Position numbers and translations under genes: made by a program
Part shown: positions 11,609 to 24,229 of the stretch, in pieces
Numbering within the stretch: the first letter of the stretch is position 1
Layout of the letters: each line of letters starts with the position of its first letter
From: Amphiura filiformis
Lineage: Eukaryota; Echinodermata; Ophiuroidea; Amphilepidida; Amphiuridae
DNA: 64,000 bases
Assembly (NCBI RefSeq): GCF_039555335.1
Contig: NC_092635.1
Span: 50,860,052-50,924,051 of the forward strand
Reading direction: 5' to 3'
Notes under the pieces: generated by a model
Seen by the model: the letters and a program-made list of their open reading frames with translations, nothing else
Databases searched by the model: none
Told to the model about the DNA's origin: nothing

Positions 11609-11915
11609 TTTTGAATTAAATCAAATACTGGAACTTACATTTTTTGCAACTTGCTACGTTGCGTCTGAAACCATCAGACTTCATCAGGCAACTGACCCGT
11701 TGGGCTGGTCATGTGACACTTTGAGACGGCTAGGGATCGTCTTGATGGCCCGGTTCCATGCGTGAGATAAGTTGTGTCTCAGTCCCCCTTTCTTGTTAAG
11801 TGACGGCTGCTCTACTCTCTCCCAGATGGCTTCCTTGATGCCTCTCCTATGCCACTGTTCCTCCTTATCGAGAATCACTGCGTCCTCGGTGTCAATATTA
11901 TGACCAGTGTCTTAA
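11609..11915 (-). mobile_element. Penelope-like element 3' fragment (GIY-YIG region remnant)
   Basis: On the - strand, 11878-11684 encodes VILDKEEQWHRRGIKEAIWE, then NKKGGLRHNLSHAW. In-frame sequence just upstream reads TGHNIDTEDA. This HxID, VLDxE, RRxxEA(I), N.D/K.GG.L pattern is the C-terminal end of Penelope-like retroelement polyproteins, downstream of the GIY-YIG nuclease core. The reverse transcriptase and most of the nuclease are absent, so this is a dead 3' fragment. The 3' tail (CGTAGCAAGTTGC, then CCAGTATTTGATTTAATTC) recurs at 15793-15890. Confidence 0.7.
11651..11681 (-). ncRNA. Degenerate hammerhead-like motif in the Penelope-like fragment
   Basis: Reading the - strand from 11687, CTGATGA is followed by a hairpin (GTCTGA, loop, TCAGAC), then GCAAC. 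Penelope-like elements are known to carry hammerhead ribozymes with core CUGANGA, stem II, GAAA. The first core block is intact, but the second reads GCAA instead of GAAA. It is probably inactive. Confidence 0.35.
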
Positions 11916-11978
11916 TCAAAGAATATTGATACAAGTACATACATAATGAGTCATAATTTTTCTGTTTGTATTTTCCAG

Positions 11979-12033
11979 GTTACCTGACAAGAGCTTATTT
12001 TCACGAGGCTCACAACAAACATCCTAGAATGCA
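11979..12033 (+). other. FAM174: Possible non-coding third exon of FAM174
   Basis: A strong acceptor (pyrimidine-rich tract ending TTTTCCAG at 11971-11978) is followed 55 bp later by a donor-like ATGCAG|gtaaca. It is the best partner I can see for the donor at 10675/10676. It would be 3' UTR. The call rests on splice signals alone, and the true last exon and poly(A) site are not identified. Confidence 0.3.
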
Positions 12034-12210
12034 GGTAACATCATTCTTCCCCAAGCTAAATTCTAACAGTAATTGTTGCTATCCCAACATTCCTGTCAAC
12101 AGAAACACAGTTTTGATGATAACTGTCAAAAATCATGATACGAATATGATGACCCCATCTTGCGGACAGGTGATAAGGCCAATTATAGGGGGGATAAGGT
12201 GATTGTCATA

Positions 12211-12410
12211 CACTGTGGACCACAATGGCCTCATTCATTTTGCATAGTTCCATAACCTCAATTAAACACTCATAGTGCAAAATTTGACCTCAAGTTGTGG
12301 AGTATGAGTTTGTGTACGTGTACCCAAATTTTCAAAGGTCATTCAATGAATGTGCAACTGTATTGGGGTAAAGAAATGTGCCCTGATAGATGAGCATGTT
12401 GTGGATCCTA
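12211..12410. repeat. Right arm of the inverted repeat bracketing FAM174 exon 2
   Basis: Reverse complement of 9722-9920 with scattered mismatches. See that entry. Confidence 0.75.
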
Positions 12411-12799
12411 TTGATACTGGTTGTCACCATCTGGATGCATCTCCATCAGCAGTAGGCATCATCAGGATGATCATAATTTTATGTGTTTGTTGGTAATATC
12501 AATTCTGTTCACCTGTTGAATTGCTTCGCTCAATGATGTACATGTATGTACCTGAATGATTTTTATCAGGACTATAAAACAAACAACTGGAATGGAAGGG
12601 GCAGAAAATCACACCTTCCCATGGTGCTTTGCAGAAAAAAGTGCATGATGGGATGGTATGATTATCTGGCAGAGAATGAGTTTTATGTGCAGATTTTTGC
12701 CTTGCACTCAGTTGAAGGTTTTCTGTGCATGTCCCTGTATAGTGTGTACATGTATGACACTGAAAACTCTACTGTACATGTAGTCCATTTGGCTTCCTT

Positions 12800-12980
12800 G
12801 AGGCAATGACATCAGCACCATGGGCTTGAATTTCAGGGAGGCCACCAAGGCCATTACCTGCATTTTTTCAGTTTTGGCCTTGGTAAGAACTTTGGTCCAC
12901 TTCAAGGCATTTTTTATGATTTATTGGCCTTGGTGCCCTTCTTTGTCTTTGTCCAGTGGCCTTGAAAATGAGTGCTCCCA
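12800..12980. repeat. GGCCTTGGTGCCCT-type dispersed repeat
   Basis: Words such as GGCCTTGGTGCCCTTCTT and CACCAAGGCC recur within it. Similar CCTTGGTGCCC words reappear at about 15985-16065. Edges unclear. Confidence 0.4.
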
Positions 12981-13339
12981 AAAATTCAAATAAAAGGCCT
13001 GGTCAGTACATTGTCACAGTTACTTTGCCTTTGTGCAGATCATGGGTACATGTAGCACTAGCCTCTAAAACTTGGGGTCCACCCAGGGGTGGGGGTCCAT
13101 AGGTTCTTTAATACATGAGAAATTAAATGTTTGGGGTCCAACTGGTGAAAATTGGGGGTCCTGGACTCACCCCAGGTACAGACGCACCACCTTTGATCGT
13201 GGGTGTAAACACACGTGCACCAGTTGTTTGAGTCAATACACACAATTTAAAACTGCAGTCCCTGGTGCAAACACTGACGTTACTGCATCTGGGCAGCCAA
13301 AAGGGCTATAAATATCCCTAATATTAAATGTTAGTTCTC

Positions 13340-13495
13340 TAGTGGGAATTCCATTTATAAATGGATCTTCATAACAAATATTCATGAAATTTCACGTCAA
13401 AATCCAAATTTGGTAGTGATTGTGACCACCATCTTCTTGTTTTTTACGTGGTCGCCATAACAACAATAAGGTAATGAAGATCCTATCACTTGGGG
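13340..13495. repeat. Small foldback
   Basis: AAATGGATCTTCAT near the left and ATGAAGATCC near the right are inverted, about 110 bp apart. Probably a short MITE; boundaries approximate. Confidence 0.4.
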
Positions 13496-13917
13496 AAATA
13501 TTGAGGTTTTTTTTTATTCCTATTTACTTGACACATCAAGTACTGATGCAGGACAATCTATGATTTGACACTAGATTTCAGATGTAAATCAATTTCATTT
13601 TAAATATGTTTATATCTGAAACCTGAAAAGAATTGATAAGACAGGATTTTACTCTTATTCAATGTAAGTGTACACTGTATCTACATTTAAGAAAAATATG
13701 TCAATTGTGACCTAACATGAGTAAAAGAGGGTAATCAGTGATAGTAATTTAATGGATCAAATGTGATGTCACAGTAGTACAATGTAATCTGTCATATATA
13801 TGTCCAGGAACAATAATCTATATTGGAGTCACCGGTGCATGTAAGCAGGTATTTGATTACCGCAAGTTTGATTCATATTAACGTTCATTATTAATGTTAT
13901 TTTTATATTATTACTGC

Positions 13918-14865
13918 CAGGGTTCCGTTAAGGGTTTTAAAATGTGCGTCATGTGTGACGCAAGTTTGCTGACAAGGTTGAAAAAACTTGCGTCCAGACA
14001 GATTTTTGTGCGTCCATATGAAATTCACGATCAATCATACCGGAAACACAACGGCAACCCCTCGTTGCTAACACACGCATTACCCGCCCGGTCTACCTCA
14101 TCAAATGTTGATTGTTAAAATAAAATTTTCGCCGTGATGTTCCACCTCCAGTCGCAATGATAATTTTTCTCATTTCTGCATCAGTTTTTGTCAGAAACAT
14201 GGTCAGAAACAGCTGCAAAAACATGCGCAAAGTCTGTCAATCTTTAGCAAATTTTTGTACTTTTACTTCCGGGTTTTCCTTTTACTTCGATCCACGTGTT
14301 GTTGATGATGCTATAAAAGCTAAAACACGCGCTGTCACAAATAATACAAAAAAAGGTTATCATTTGGATTTTGTCTAAGTTAAAATTGCTTTTATTCATC
14401 GTAACAATAATACTAATAAAGGAAACGTAGATTATTTATGAAAAAATAAACTTAAAATATTAAAAACTGAATATTGTCAGGTTGTGATAAATAACTAAAT
14501 AAACATTAACTGCACGTCACCAGTTCAGCATGCTTTGTAAACAAACAATTGCATCAATTGGGACTTTCCCCATCAAACAGCGATCGCGACGGAAAGCATG
14601 CCAAAAGTGCACGATTTCCTGACGTTGCATTTACAAATATTGCAGAATCTACTTCAATTCTTAGCAGGTTGGTCAAAACTTTGGGGCTTTTATTATCGTA
14701 AAAATAAAACAATTTCTTATTTTTATCATCAATTAATGATTAAATTTGAAGTTTTGTCTGCGTCCACATGGACGCATAAAATACTTGATTAGCCATGTGA
14801 ACTTGCGTCCAAATTTGTAAAATACGCGCCTGGACGCAATGACGCTTTTACTAACGGGAAGCCTG
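13918..14865. mobile_element. hAT-type non-autonomous element with perfect 8-bp TSD
   Basis: The ends CAGGGTTCCGTTA and TAACGGGAAGCCTG are imperfect terminal inverted repeats. They are flanked by a perfect 8-bp direct repeat, ATTACTGC, at 13910-13917 and 14866-14873. An 8-bp duplication with CAGG...CCTG ends is diagnostic of the hAT superfamily. Subterminal regions on both sides are dense in GCGTC/GACGC words (for example CTTGCGTCCA and its complement), as expected for transposase binding sites. At 948 bp with no long frame it is non-autonomous. Confidence 0.88.
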
Positions 14866-15792
14866 ATTACTGCTATTGTTTATGTCTGATCCTGAGTGAC
14901 AAACTTATGCCTCATTTACTGCTGTTGGGTCACAAGTTTAATCCAAAATTTGGTTAAAATAATTGATAGCACTTCATGATATTGTAAATAATGATTTCAC
15001 ATGGTCACAGCAGGTCAAAATTACTTTTCTAACTTTTGACGCCATTGGCCCTACTTTTGATGCAATGTTGTTTGAAAATGGATGTATGAGGTGCAATAAA
15101 ATGCTTTTGTTTAAAAAGATGTAAATGTTACACCTCCACTTTGAAAGTTGTATCATAACATGCCCATTTTGGAGTACAAGTTTTGATGCAGTAATCAAAG
15201 GATCATATAAAACAAGGCAAATCGGCATTAAAACTGTGGGACAAATTTGCAGATTAAGGACACTTTGCACTTTGACCTATCAGGAATTTTTTTTGTGTGT
15301 GTACAAAATATTGTTTAAAATGCTTTGCTAGAACAAAAGAATGAAAAAAAAACATTGTTGTGTCTTAAATTATTTAAAACAAATTTTATATATAATAACA
15401 TTATTACGATAATAAATGAATGAATAATAATTAAAGCAATTACCCCGATAGGTCAGAGTTCAACGTGTACCTAAAACTGCCAAAACCATACCACAATTCT
15501 TTAGGACATTGTAATGCTGATGTCGATTATTGTGTATTTATTAATTATTTATGTGAAAAAGTTTTTAATATTCACTGTATGTATGCTTATGACTTTGTAC
15601 ATGTACATGTATGGTCATTGATTTTATGTTTAGTACTGATCTTGGGGTGTACCGTACTGAACTGAGGAACCGAGTTAACACCCTGATTTGTTTGTATGAT
15701 ACAGTTCACATTTCATACATGTACTTGCACTTGCAAAGTAAAGGGAATTTGGCAAGTTATAGATCATGTATAAGTTAACATTATTTTGTAAA

Positions 15793-15890
15793 ATTAAATC
15801 AAATACTGGAACTAAAATTTGCAACTCACTTTGCTACGTTGCGTCCGAAAGCATCGGACTTCGTCAGGCATCTGATTGAAGATGTAGAAT
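15793..15890 (-). mobile_element. Second Penelope-like 3' tail
   Basis: Same orientation and sequence as the 3' end of the fragment at 11609-11915. It shares AAATCAAATACTGGAACT and GCTACGTTGCGTC. On the - strand it carries CTGACGA at 15868-15862, a GTCCGA/TCGGAC hairpin, then GCAAC: the same hammerhead-like layout with the same non-canonical GCAA. Confidence 0.6.
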
Positions 15891-16079
15891 AATCTACACC
15901 AAGATATGTATAAGTTAAGTAAGCAAAGAGTGCTGCGAAAGCTTCTTCAGGGAAAAAATTACCATTGGCACCTATTGCTATTGCCTTGGTGCCCAATTCA
16001 TTTGCCTTGGTGCCCTCAAAATTGGTAAAATTTTGGATACATTCTTAAGCATGTGATTACCTGGTGCCCTAGCAGGATT

Positions 16080-17185
16080 TAGCAGAATCGCCTTTCTGAC
16101 CTCAAAAACGGTCAAAATGAACTTTTTAAAAACCCAGCTTCTTAGTTGAAATGACACAGTACTGGATTGTGGGCGATAATGAGAAGTGATCAATGTTTTA
16201 ATGGAAAATTTACGAATAAATCGAAAACCAGATTTGTACAAATTACTTCAGACATACATTGTACTCACCCATGGCTGTGTTTTGAGCCTATTTCTTCCTT
16301 TTACCATGGTATATGTGACCAGTTCTGACAATATATGTCAAATAAGTAAAGTTTTGAGAAAGGAAATCCTCACTAGATATTAACCAACTTCATATTAACT
16401 CAAATTTAAATTTTCAAAAACACAAGCTGTCAAAAACTCTTTTTCTCTTACTCTTTTTGAGTAATACTTGCATGTACATGTATGCATGTATGTATCACAC
16501 TTTTTTTGTGTGTAAAATCAAACATTCCATAATAATAACAGATATTTGTAGGGTGTTATCAATTAATTAACCTCAGGAATGCTGTACAATGAATAAAAAA
16601 CAAACCAATTGCAAAATAAACAAAAATATATTGAAATTTAAGTCTACTGAAATATGGGGCAAAAAATTGGTTTTTTTTTTCAGGGGGGGGTAGTAGTACA
16701 ATTACTAGGCAAATTATTCCATAAAATGCTATGTATAGTATTCTGTATAGCATAAGTAAGCCTTGTGGATTTTAGGGAGTCTACGATCACCATTAACAGG
16801 GCAGCACTGTGCCACATAATCCACAAGAGTATTTCCTATTTGTTGCATCTGAAATGGAATATATTGCCCTGGGTATGCTTGCTCTGTATCAATATCACTC
16901 AGCAAGTGACAAGTTTACAATATATACACCTTTGTATATAAGATAAAGAACTTTGATGTTGAAAATTGTTTGATTAATGGTACCCCTGTGGAAACGGTTC
17001 ACTAGATGTACACATGTGTATGTTCAAGTGCTTCTGGGGATGGGAATGGGAATGGTGGTGTTATCGTGTTAATAAACAATTTTAGTGAAGACACAGTCTG
17101 ACGGGAAATTAAAGTGAATCTATAGAGAATACAAAATGTCAGCTAAGTTGTAAACACAGTAAAGCACATCTTATCTGACCTCAGT
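16080..17185. other. No recognised gene
   Basis: AT-rich sequence with short frames, a 10-T run next to an 8-G run near 16669-16688, and TACATGTATG words. No exon or repeat boundary seen. Confidence 0.35.
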
Positions 17186-17189
17186 GCTT

Positions 17190-17290
17190 AAAAGGGCATT
17201 TTGTTATCCACAGCATCATTTCCCCACTTTTTCTCAAAAAAGTTGAGATTTTTATACCACTGGAAACCACTGTGAAGACAAAACAGTATG
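17190..17290. repeat. 5' fragment of the AAAAGGGCATTTCGTGATCC family
   Basis: AAAAGGGCATTTTGTTATCC, then a CCCCAC...CTCAAAAAAGTTGAGATTT block, matches the first 90 bp of the complete copy at 30331-30677. The 3' end is missing. Confidence 0.6.
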
Positions 17291-19225
17291 AAACATTGGG
17301 GGAGGGGCATATATTATCATGTGTTACCATTCTTGAGCAGACCCTCGTATTTACTACCTAAAACAGACATCCATAAACAATGATTTACAGGCCAGTGTGC
17401 TATCCTTTCCTACCCTCTTTACGAAAGGAGCCTGAAAATGGGACCCTAAACACGATCCATGATGAAATCGCTACACTTTCGAGAAAATTATTGCTCGAGG
17501 ATGGTAACACATTTGGTTTGAATGCTCCGCATATGACAATCTGGACAATCTGTGCAATGTCATATTATGTGCACTATAAGTGTAAATAATAACAGTTTTT
17601 GACTTGTTTTTGTACAAATGAACTTCAAAACATGCAAATCTATTTTCAGGTTCCTCTACTACTCCTAAAACCCTTGTTTTAATTAAATATTGCACTTTTA
17701 ACAAAATTGTTAGCATTTTAAGGCTCAATTTGCACTAAATGTTGCCAGGTTTCAATTCAGAAGGCCCTGTTTTGGTGGAACAAATCAGTTTCCAGTGGCA
17801 CATACATACTAAAAAAAACAAGCTTAGAAGTGCCCAAGTGATGGCAGGTTTTTTGTTACCGTGTATTTTAAATTAAACAACTTCTGTAGTGCTCAATTTC
17901 TGTTTCATATTATAAAATACCCACAGTGAGTCTACATGTAGCATACAGTTTAAAGATACAATGTACAGTTAGTGAAATATGTTTTGTGTGTTTTTTACCA
18001 TCTTGATCTTATATCAGTATTGCAACATTGATATGATTACCCGGTATGATTAGATCAGATTTTGTTGCAGATGAGAGGTTTCTCCAAATTTATGATAAAG
18101 ATAAACAGTCTCATGTGGTGTTAAAATTCAATACCACATTTCCATTATATCCGGGAAATAAAACGAGATAATATTGTATCACCATATTCCACGCAGCTGA
18201 TCCCAAATTATCATTTGTCATACGATACAGCTTTTGTCTAGCCTCTCTGCATAGTATATCTCCTGTAATATTAAATGTGTAGATAACATATACCTGCTCC
18301 ATGATAATCATATGCTATTTGATACCAATGTACATAGATCATCCCTGCTGCACTGTGTAAAAAACATCTGCTTTGAGTAGCACAATTTAATGCATATTTG
18401 TTTGTTTTAAAAGGACAATGCAGTATTTAAATACAATGGACACTATAAAGTGGAAATGCTTAATGTACCAAAACAATCGAGTATTTAGCATTAATATTGG
18501 TTAGGGGGAATACAGGGTTTTCCCAATTTTGAGTGGGAATGTGCAGCTGGGGCCAAAAACCTTTTCCCAGAAATATATACCAAATTTTACAAAAGAAGCA
18601 ACACTAAATGATACTTATTTTCTGTACAAAATTTATTGCTATATTTGTCAAATTCTGGCATTTTTTTGCAAATTTTGTTAGAAAATGATGATAAATTTAG
18701 CACTTTTTCAAAATTTTGAAAAAGTGCAGGCTCCACTTGAAATTAGCACCCAAAGCTAAATCCAAGAGCCTAAAAATGCACCCAATCTGCCTCCCATCCC
18801 ATACCCCTCCACCCTCCCCCATGGGAACACATACAAAATGTTTTCTTGAAAGAAAAAATGCCATGTTTAAGCCTGTTGCATTATTTTATGGTTTCATATT
18901 TTGTTGCAATTTCATAAGTGCTAAGGTTTTTTTTATCAGCATGTTCTCTATAAATGTATTTATGGCCTGTAATTAATTAGTATGATCTATTTAATAATGA
19001 GAATGTGGGAATTACCTCATTTGAGAAATGAATGAAATAAAAATTGGTACAATTTATACATAATATAATATGTGAATTATTAAGTAAAACATGTATTGTG
19101 AATTTGCTTCCAGGTTTGTAAGATGGGTTTGTTTTGAGAAAGTGTTGTGGGCTTTGTACGGTATTTTATGTGTAATGTAAGTTTATATTTAATTTGAGGA
19201 GAAATGATCTCTACTGAGTAGTCCT
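17291..19225. other. No recognised gene
   Basis: Low-complexity AT-rich DNA. Open frames of 60-86 codons here have no recognisable content. I see nothing structured enough to name. Confidence 0.35.
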
Positions 19226-19230
19226 GCTAG

Positions 19231-19385
19231 TAAGGGATGTAGCAAGTGAGGCAGCCATGACTGGCCCAGTATTTTAGTTTGTGATAACATCAATTTGGAG
19301 TTGGACACACCAAAAAATTATTTTGAGCACCCCAACTCCTGATGGCTGCCTTAATATTTTTGAACTTGCTATGGCCCTGCTTATG
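19231..19385. mobile_element. Short MITE with AGGCAGCCAT inverted repeats
   Basis: AGGGATGTAGCAAGTGAGGC at the left is mirrored by GCCTTAATATTTTTGAACTTGCTATGGCCCT at the right. It is about 150 bp long and non-coding. Confidence 0.55.
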
Positions 19386-19640
19386 CTACACGGGGTGCTA
19401 CAACAGAGTGATTCAATGCAAAATGTAAGTTACATGCTTTGTTATGAAAGTAACAACCAAAAACCTTTGTTTGAATGTTCAGGATGGAAAATGTGGAAAT
19501 ATTACATTCCTTTATGTACATGTATAGTCACATTGCAGCCATTTTGTTTTTTCTGTTGTTGTGAACCAAGTCTTTGTGAACTTCCAATACATTCAGGCAA
19601 AGTTATACGAGTGACCATTTCCAGTCTTTGATTTACAAAT

Positions 19641-19875
19641 TGGGCTATACCAGTTGAAATCCTTACTCCCCCTGACATGACCTTAATCTTCCACACAGGG
19701 AGTGTGAATTTCAAATGGGGTTAAGACTCTATTTGAAATCTTCACTCCCTGTCTGGAAGATTAAGGTTATGTGTTCCATAGGGGGTGTATGGATTTCAAC
19801 TGGAATAACCCCCGTGTGGGAGATTAAGGTCATGTCTTCTATAGGGGGTGTATGTATATCAACTGGAATAGTCCT
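19641..19875. mobile_element. Six-copy palindromic family (family P), copy 1
   Basis: The arms run from GGGCTATACCAGTTGAAATC to GATTTCAACTGGAATAACCC. Inner blocks are CCATAGGGGGTGTATGG and AGATTAAGGTCATG. This copy carries an extra half-arm at its right side (19798-19875), so it is a 1.5-mer. Other copies are at 33364, 39998, 42382, 44146 and 46055. Confidence 0.8.
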
Positions 19876-20385
19876 ATACATCACAGGTAGACATGTGACT
19901 GGTGACTGTGAGTATTATGTTCATATTATTTAAGGCTTGGTTGGCACTTTGTTGACTTTGACAGAAGAGTGGCAATGTGAAATCAAATTATCAGATCAAT
20001 ATATACTTTAAGATACTAATATATAAACATAGAAGTCATCAGTGTTATCATATAGTGGCGTATGTGAACAATCAGGTGAAATATGTTGAGATTTCATGAC
20101 AAATAGTTATCACATAGTGACATAGTGTTTGTATCTTTTGGCAATCTTGGCAACAACATTCATATGTCTACTTTTAATAGACACATTTATGACGAGTTTA
20201 TTATCTATATACCTAATACAATTCAGTTATTCAACATTTTCCCAATGTTCATTTCATGATAAATTTGCAACCGACATCAGTCACTATGTGATGGACCAGA
20301 TTTTCTCATCGGTCACTATGTGATGCCACCGACGATGTATTTGAAAATTCTATTTTGTAAATATTGATACAGTTACTAGCAGTGT

Positions 20386-20641
20386 TCGAAATAGGGGCCC
20401 TTGGGTTGGAAACTGGGTTGGAAATCTACCAGCCATCATCAATTTTCACGGGTCCAAACTTAAATTTGTAATATTTGAATGTTAAACTGGTCCACATTTG
20501 TGACACTTTTTTGTGACTTCATCCTCAGAAATCAAGAACAAGTCATGCCATGGATTGAAGTTGAGTCTGTCTTGGCCGACTTCTATTTCATGACATTCTC
20601 AGGCTTTTGGCCCGAGTGCCCGCTTAATTTCGAGCATTGCA
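20386..20641. mobile_element. MITE with CAGTGTTCGAAAT ends
   Basis: The left CAGTGTTCGAAATAGGG and right GCTTAATTTCGAGCATTG are imperfect inverted repeats about 250 bp apart. A fragment resembling its middle (GGACC...GTGAAAATTGATGA) occurs at about 30118-30170. Confidence 0.5.
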
Positions 20642-21885
20642 TACTTATATAGTTACTAGTTATTTACTGCTGCTGATGTAAAAAAATTTTATTAGAAAAT
20701 ATTATTCGTAAATAGTTGTAATGCCAGATGAAACATAACTTCATTGCAATCCTTAACTTGTTTTGGAGTGGAAGCAAAACCCTCATTTTGTACATTAAAA
20801 AAAACTAATAACAGTCATGGAATTTAAAGATTTGACACAAGTCAAAATTTTGAGTATTGTAGCTGTAGCTGATAATAGTTGCACAATTTTATCAACACAT
20901 AGTGCACCTGGAGCGTTAGAGTTACATGTAGGTTTAGGGTTCTGGGACTTTGGATTCGCGGGTTTGGATTAGGGTTAGGTCTTGTGCTCCCGGAGCGCTA
21001 TACAGTATGTTGATGATATTTTGGAAACTTGTTGACACAAAATCTGATAACACAAAATTCCTGATCATTAAACACAAAATGTTTTTCAAGTCCCAAGAAT
21101 ATATTTTATACATTACAAAGACCCGATTAGAGTCCTGTTTATGCGAACTAAAATCCGAGGCCTGACAAATTTGTGTTAAGAAGGCTCCACTGGACTATAA
21201 TTTTGCAACACTCAGCAAAAATAGTTACAGAAGTCCCAATTAATGGGATCATGCACCTTTTTTAATGATGTGGCATGTGTTTGACTTTGTGGCGATCATT
21301 TTGATTATGGTTCAGGACTCAAAAGCTTAATTCATTTGACATATACCGAAGTGATAATCGGATTACACAATACACTTTGATGCAAAATTACTCTTCTTAA
21401 TTTCATGCTTTCTTCAGTTTTGGAAAGGAGAACACCAATTTTAGTTATTGTACAATTTGTAGGCTGGCTGGGTCCTTTTTCTTAATATTTTCTCATTTTG
21501 ACCATTGTAAAGGATAAGAATTCAGAATGTTTCATCTGACGAATCAATGTAATATTTTGTTGAGTAGTGTTGCAATTGTATTGTGTATTTAATGCAATTT
21601 TAGTATACTGTATTTCATGTGATTTCTGTAATTTTTTGACATTATTTTGTAGGTATCCGTTTCTGGTGCACACAGTTGTATTATTGTCTGTGTAGAATTG
21701 TTATTGAAATATGATTTCAATTTCCTTAAAAAATATCATGTGGATGTGTTATGATTTTTTTTGTAACAAAAGTAAATAGAGTTTTATTTAAAATATGATC
21801 TCATGCACAATTTGAAAGATAAACTATTTCTTGAGAAGAAACAATGTGTGTAACTTGTTTGTTTTGCTAGTTTTCCTGAGTTACC
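20642..21885. other. No recognised gene
   Basis: AT-rich, with a short stretch of degenerate GGTTTAGGGTT-like words near 20925-20985. No exon, RNA gene or bounded repeat identified. Confidence 0.35.
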
Positions 21886-21891
21886 GTATTT

Positions 21892-22180
21892 CCTCGAATA
21901 GTCGCCCCCCTCAAATAAACACCCCCACCACTTTTTTCAACCAAGATGTTGCCATGTTATCTTGTGTAGTAAGCTTACCAAGTTGCTCACATGGTCGATA
22001 ATAGCATCAATAATTGGCGAAAGTCTGCATCAGAAACCCGGAAGTGAACCAAAAGTCAGTGTTTCTAGTTCATAGTTCGTCATTTTAGCGTCAGTTTTAA
22101 GCTTACCTAAATGATTTTAACGGGAATTATCGTACTAAAAATGACTTCTAATAAACGCCCCTTGTTTGGAAAATGCAAGA
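21892..22180. mobile_element. 5' part of TACCGTATTTC family, 3' truncated
   Basis: It starts TACCGTATTTCCTCGAATAG and matches 38151-38450 closely. Shared blocks include CGCCCCCCTCAAATAAAC, GTAGTAAGCTTACCAAGTTG and CAGAAACCCGGAAGTGAA. The terminal TACGGTA is missing. Confidence 0.75.
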
Positions 22181-22189
22181 GTCCAAATT

Positions 22190-23380
22190 TGAAAAAAAAA
22201 ATATTCTGGGAATTTTATAACTTACTGAAGTTTTGCAAAGACAGCTGTGTTGTTTAAGATGACCCACAAAGATTGCAGAGATAGGTTATCTGGACATATG
22301 TTCCAATTTCCGAAAAGCGTACCATGCTAATGCCATGTGCCTTTGTAGGTTGATGCAGCAGATGCCATTTTGGATTTTAGAATCAAATTATTTGAAATCT
22401 TTCATATTTTATTATAGCTATTTTAATATTAATATTTTTGGTTGATAAAAACTCATTACAATTGCATTTTCAACCCATATTTATCACAATTCACATCACT
22501 TTTAAGATGGCAGACAGTTAAGGCCGGAATAAGGGGAGACACATTCGTCCACGCCCGAATTTGAGATTTCTTGATATTTATCAACACTAAGATGCATTAT
22601 TTCACTTGAAACTGATAAAATACAACCTGTTAATATTTCCTGTTATTTTTTATTCATTTAAAAATCATTATTTTACTCTTTTCAACTCTAAAAAGACACA
22701 TGGCTCAAGACAGCTTCCCAATTGGTGGGAAATAATGAGTCACGAATGCGCGATTGCGAAATATTGTGATTACGCATGAGATTTATGTTGTGTGATGCGG
22801 TGCCTGCGTGTATGTCCAACGCAGTAAAGTCGCATTCGGTATGTTGTTTGCATCAGCAAATGTGTGTAAACATAACAAAGATTTGCAGTCAAAATGCCAC
22901 TCAGATTTTAAAATTATTTTGGACAGATACAGAAATTTACACATTTTTTTTCAATATTTCAAAAAATGAGGCAAATTTAAAAAAAAATTAAAAAACCTTC
23001 CCTAATTTTGTGTCTCTACTTTATGATAAAGCTACCTAAGAAAATCTTACACTGAACTGATTTTTTGTATGTTGTCACAAAAAGTTTGGGGTAAATAAAG
23101 TATATTTTTGTGATTTTTATCAAAAATTGAACATTTTTGTGACGTTAATATACGATTCATAGATATATTTCCTTTCCAAAAATGTAGTTTTATAATATAT
23201 ACTTTGGACTTGCATTTCAGAAATAATGAAGTCGGAAAAGGTCTATGTTCTCTTCCAGTACTCTCCCCTTAAAATAAAAAGATCAAGAGTGTAGATCAAT
23301 AATTTTAATTGGCCTAACACCATTAGAACCATTGTCCAAAAATGTTGCACACAAATCTTAAAATAGTACCCTTTTCTAAA
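22190..23380. other. AT-rich, possibly one old element
   Basis: AAGGCCGGAATAAGGGGAGA at about 22521 and CTCTCCCCTTAAAA at about 23263 are weakly inverted and may mark an old element of about 750 bp. Otherwise nothing is recognised. Confidence 0.3.
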
Positions 23381-23382
23381 TA

Positions 23383-23757
23383 TGGCCTCCCGGGGTACTC
23401 AAGTTTGGTTTTGGTAGGGACGTGCGCTGAGAATTTGAAAGTGGACCCATACATATACCAATTTTTCAAGAAATTTGGACCCATTGATATACCAAAAGTC
23501 AAAATTTTCGGCCGAATTTAACCCAAATTGTCCTAGTTTTTACAAATTTTCCCAAAAATTTTTGGCTAAATTAACGAAAAATTGGGCTATTTTCCGAAAA
23601 AAATTGAGAAAATTTTGAAAAAAGGACCCATTCATATACCAAAATAGGCTTTGAAAAAGGGGTCATTGATATACCAAGAGGCTGAAAATGCTACCCATAT
23701 TTGCAGCACGTCCCCTTATGGTCATTTGTACTGAGTACCCCCCCCCCCCGGGGGCCT
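23383..23757. mobile_element. MITE with GGGGTACTCA ends
   Basis: GGCCTCCCGGGGTACTCAAG at the left and ACTGAGTACCCC...GGGGGCCTCC at the right are inverted repeats. A homopolymer tract of 10 C lies in the right end. The interior has repeated ACCCATNNATATACCAA words. Non-coding. Confidence 0.6.
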
Positions 23758-24229
23758 CCCTGCTAATATTAGGTTAAAGGTAAATTATTGTTTCCCATAG
23801 GCCATGCACATTTTGTTTTGCTGCATTTCATTTGAGAAATCACAGATTCTGTGGAGAAATCCAGGAACAAAATATATTTTCAAGCAAAAAATGAATGAAA
23901 ACATGATGATTTTTTCTCATAAAATTTCAAGCAACACAAAATAAATTAAATATATGAAAAAATTATAATTTTCCCAAAGCTTATGATTTTCATATTGTAT
24001 CTACTCTGCACTGAGCCTTTAATATATATTTTGCAATTTGAGGTACATGTTAATATAAATCTTGACTTAAAAATAATTTGTTTAAAAATAAATCTGACTA
24101 TTGATCATGGCGATACCGTCTCTTGTGCCGTATGTGATAGTCCCAGTGATAACACATTAAAACTAATTATAGAAAATTAATAACGGAGTTTGAATTTTGG
24201 TAGTACATAAAATGAGGTGTTGGGCAAGA

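Noticed and set aside
19281..19631. 116-codon open frame on +
   Set aside because: No recognisable domain, crosses the right end of a MITE, and has no splice partners.
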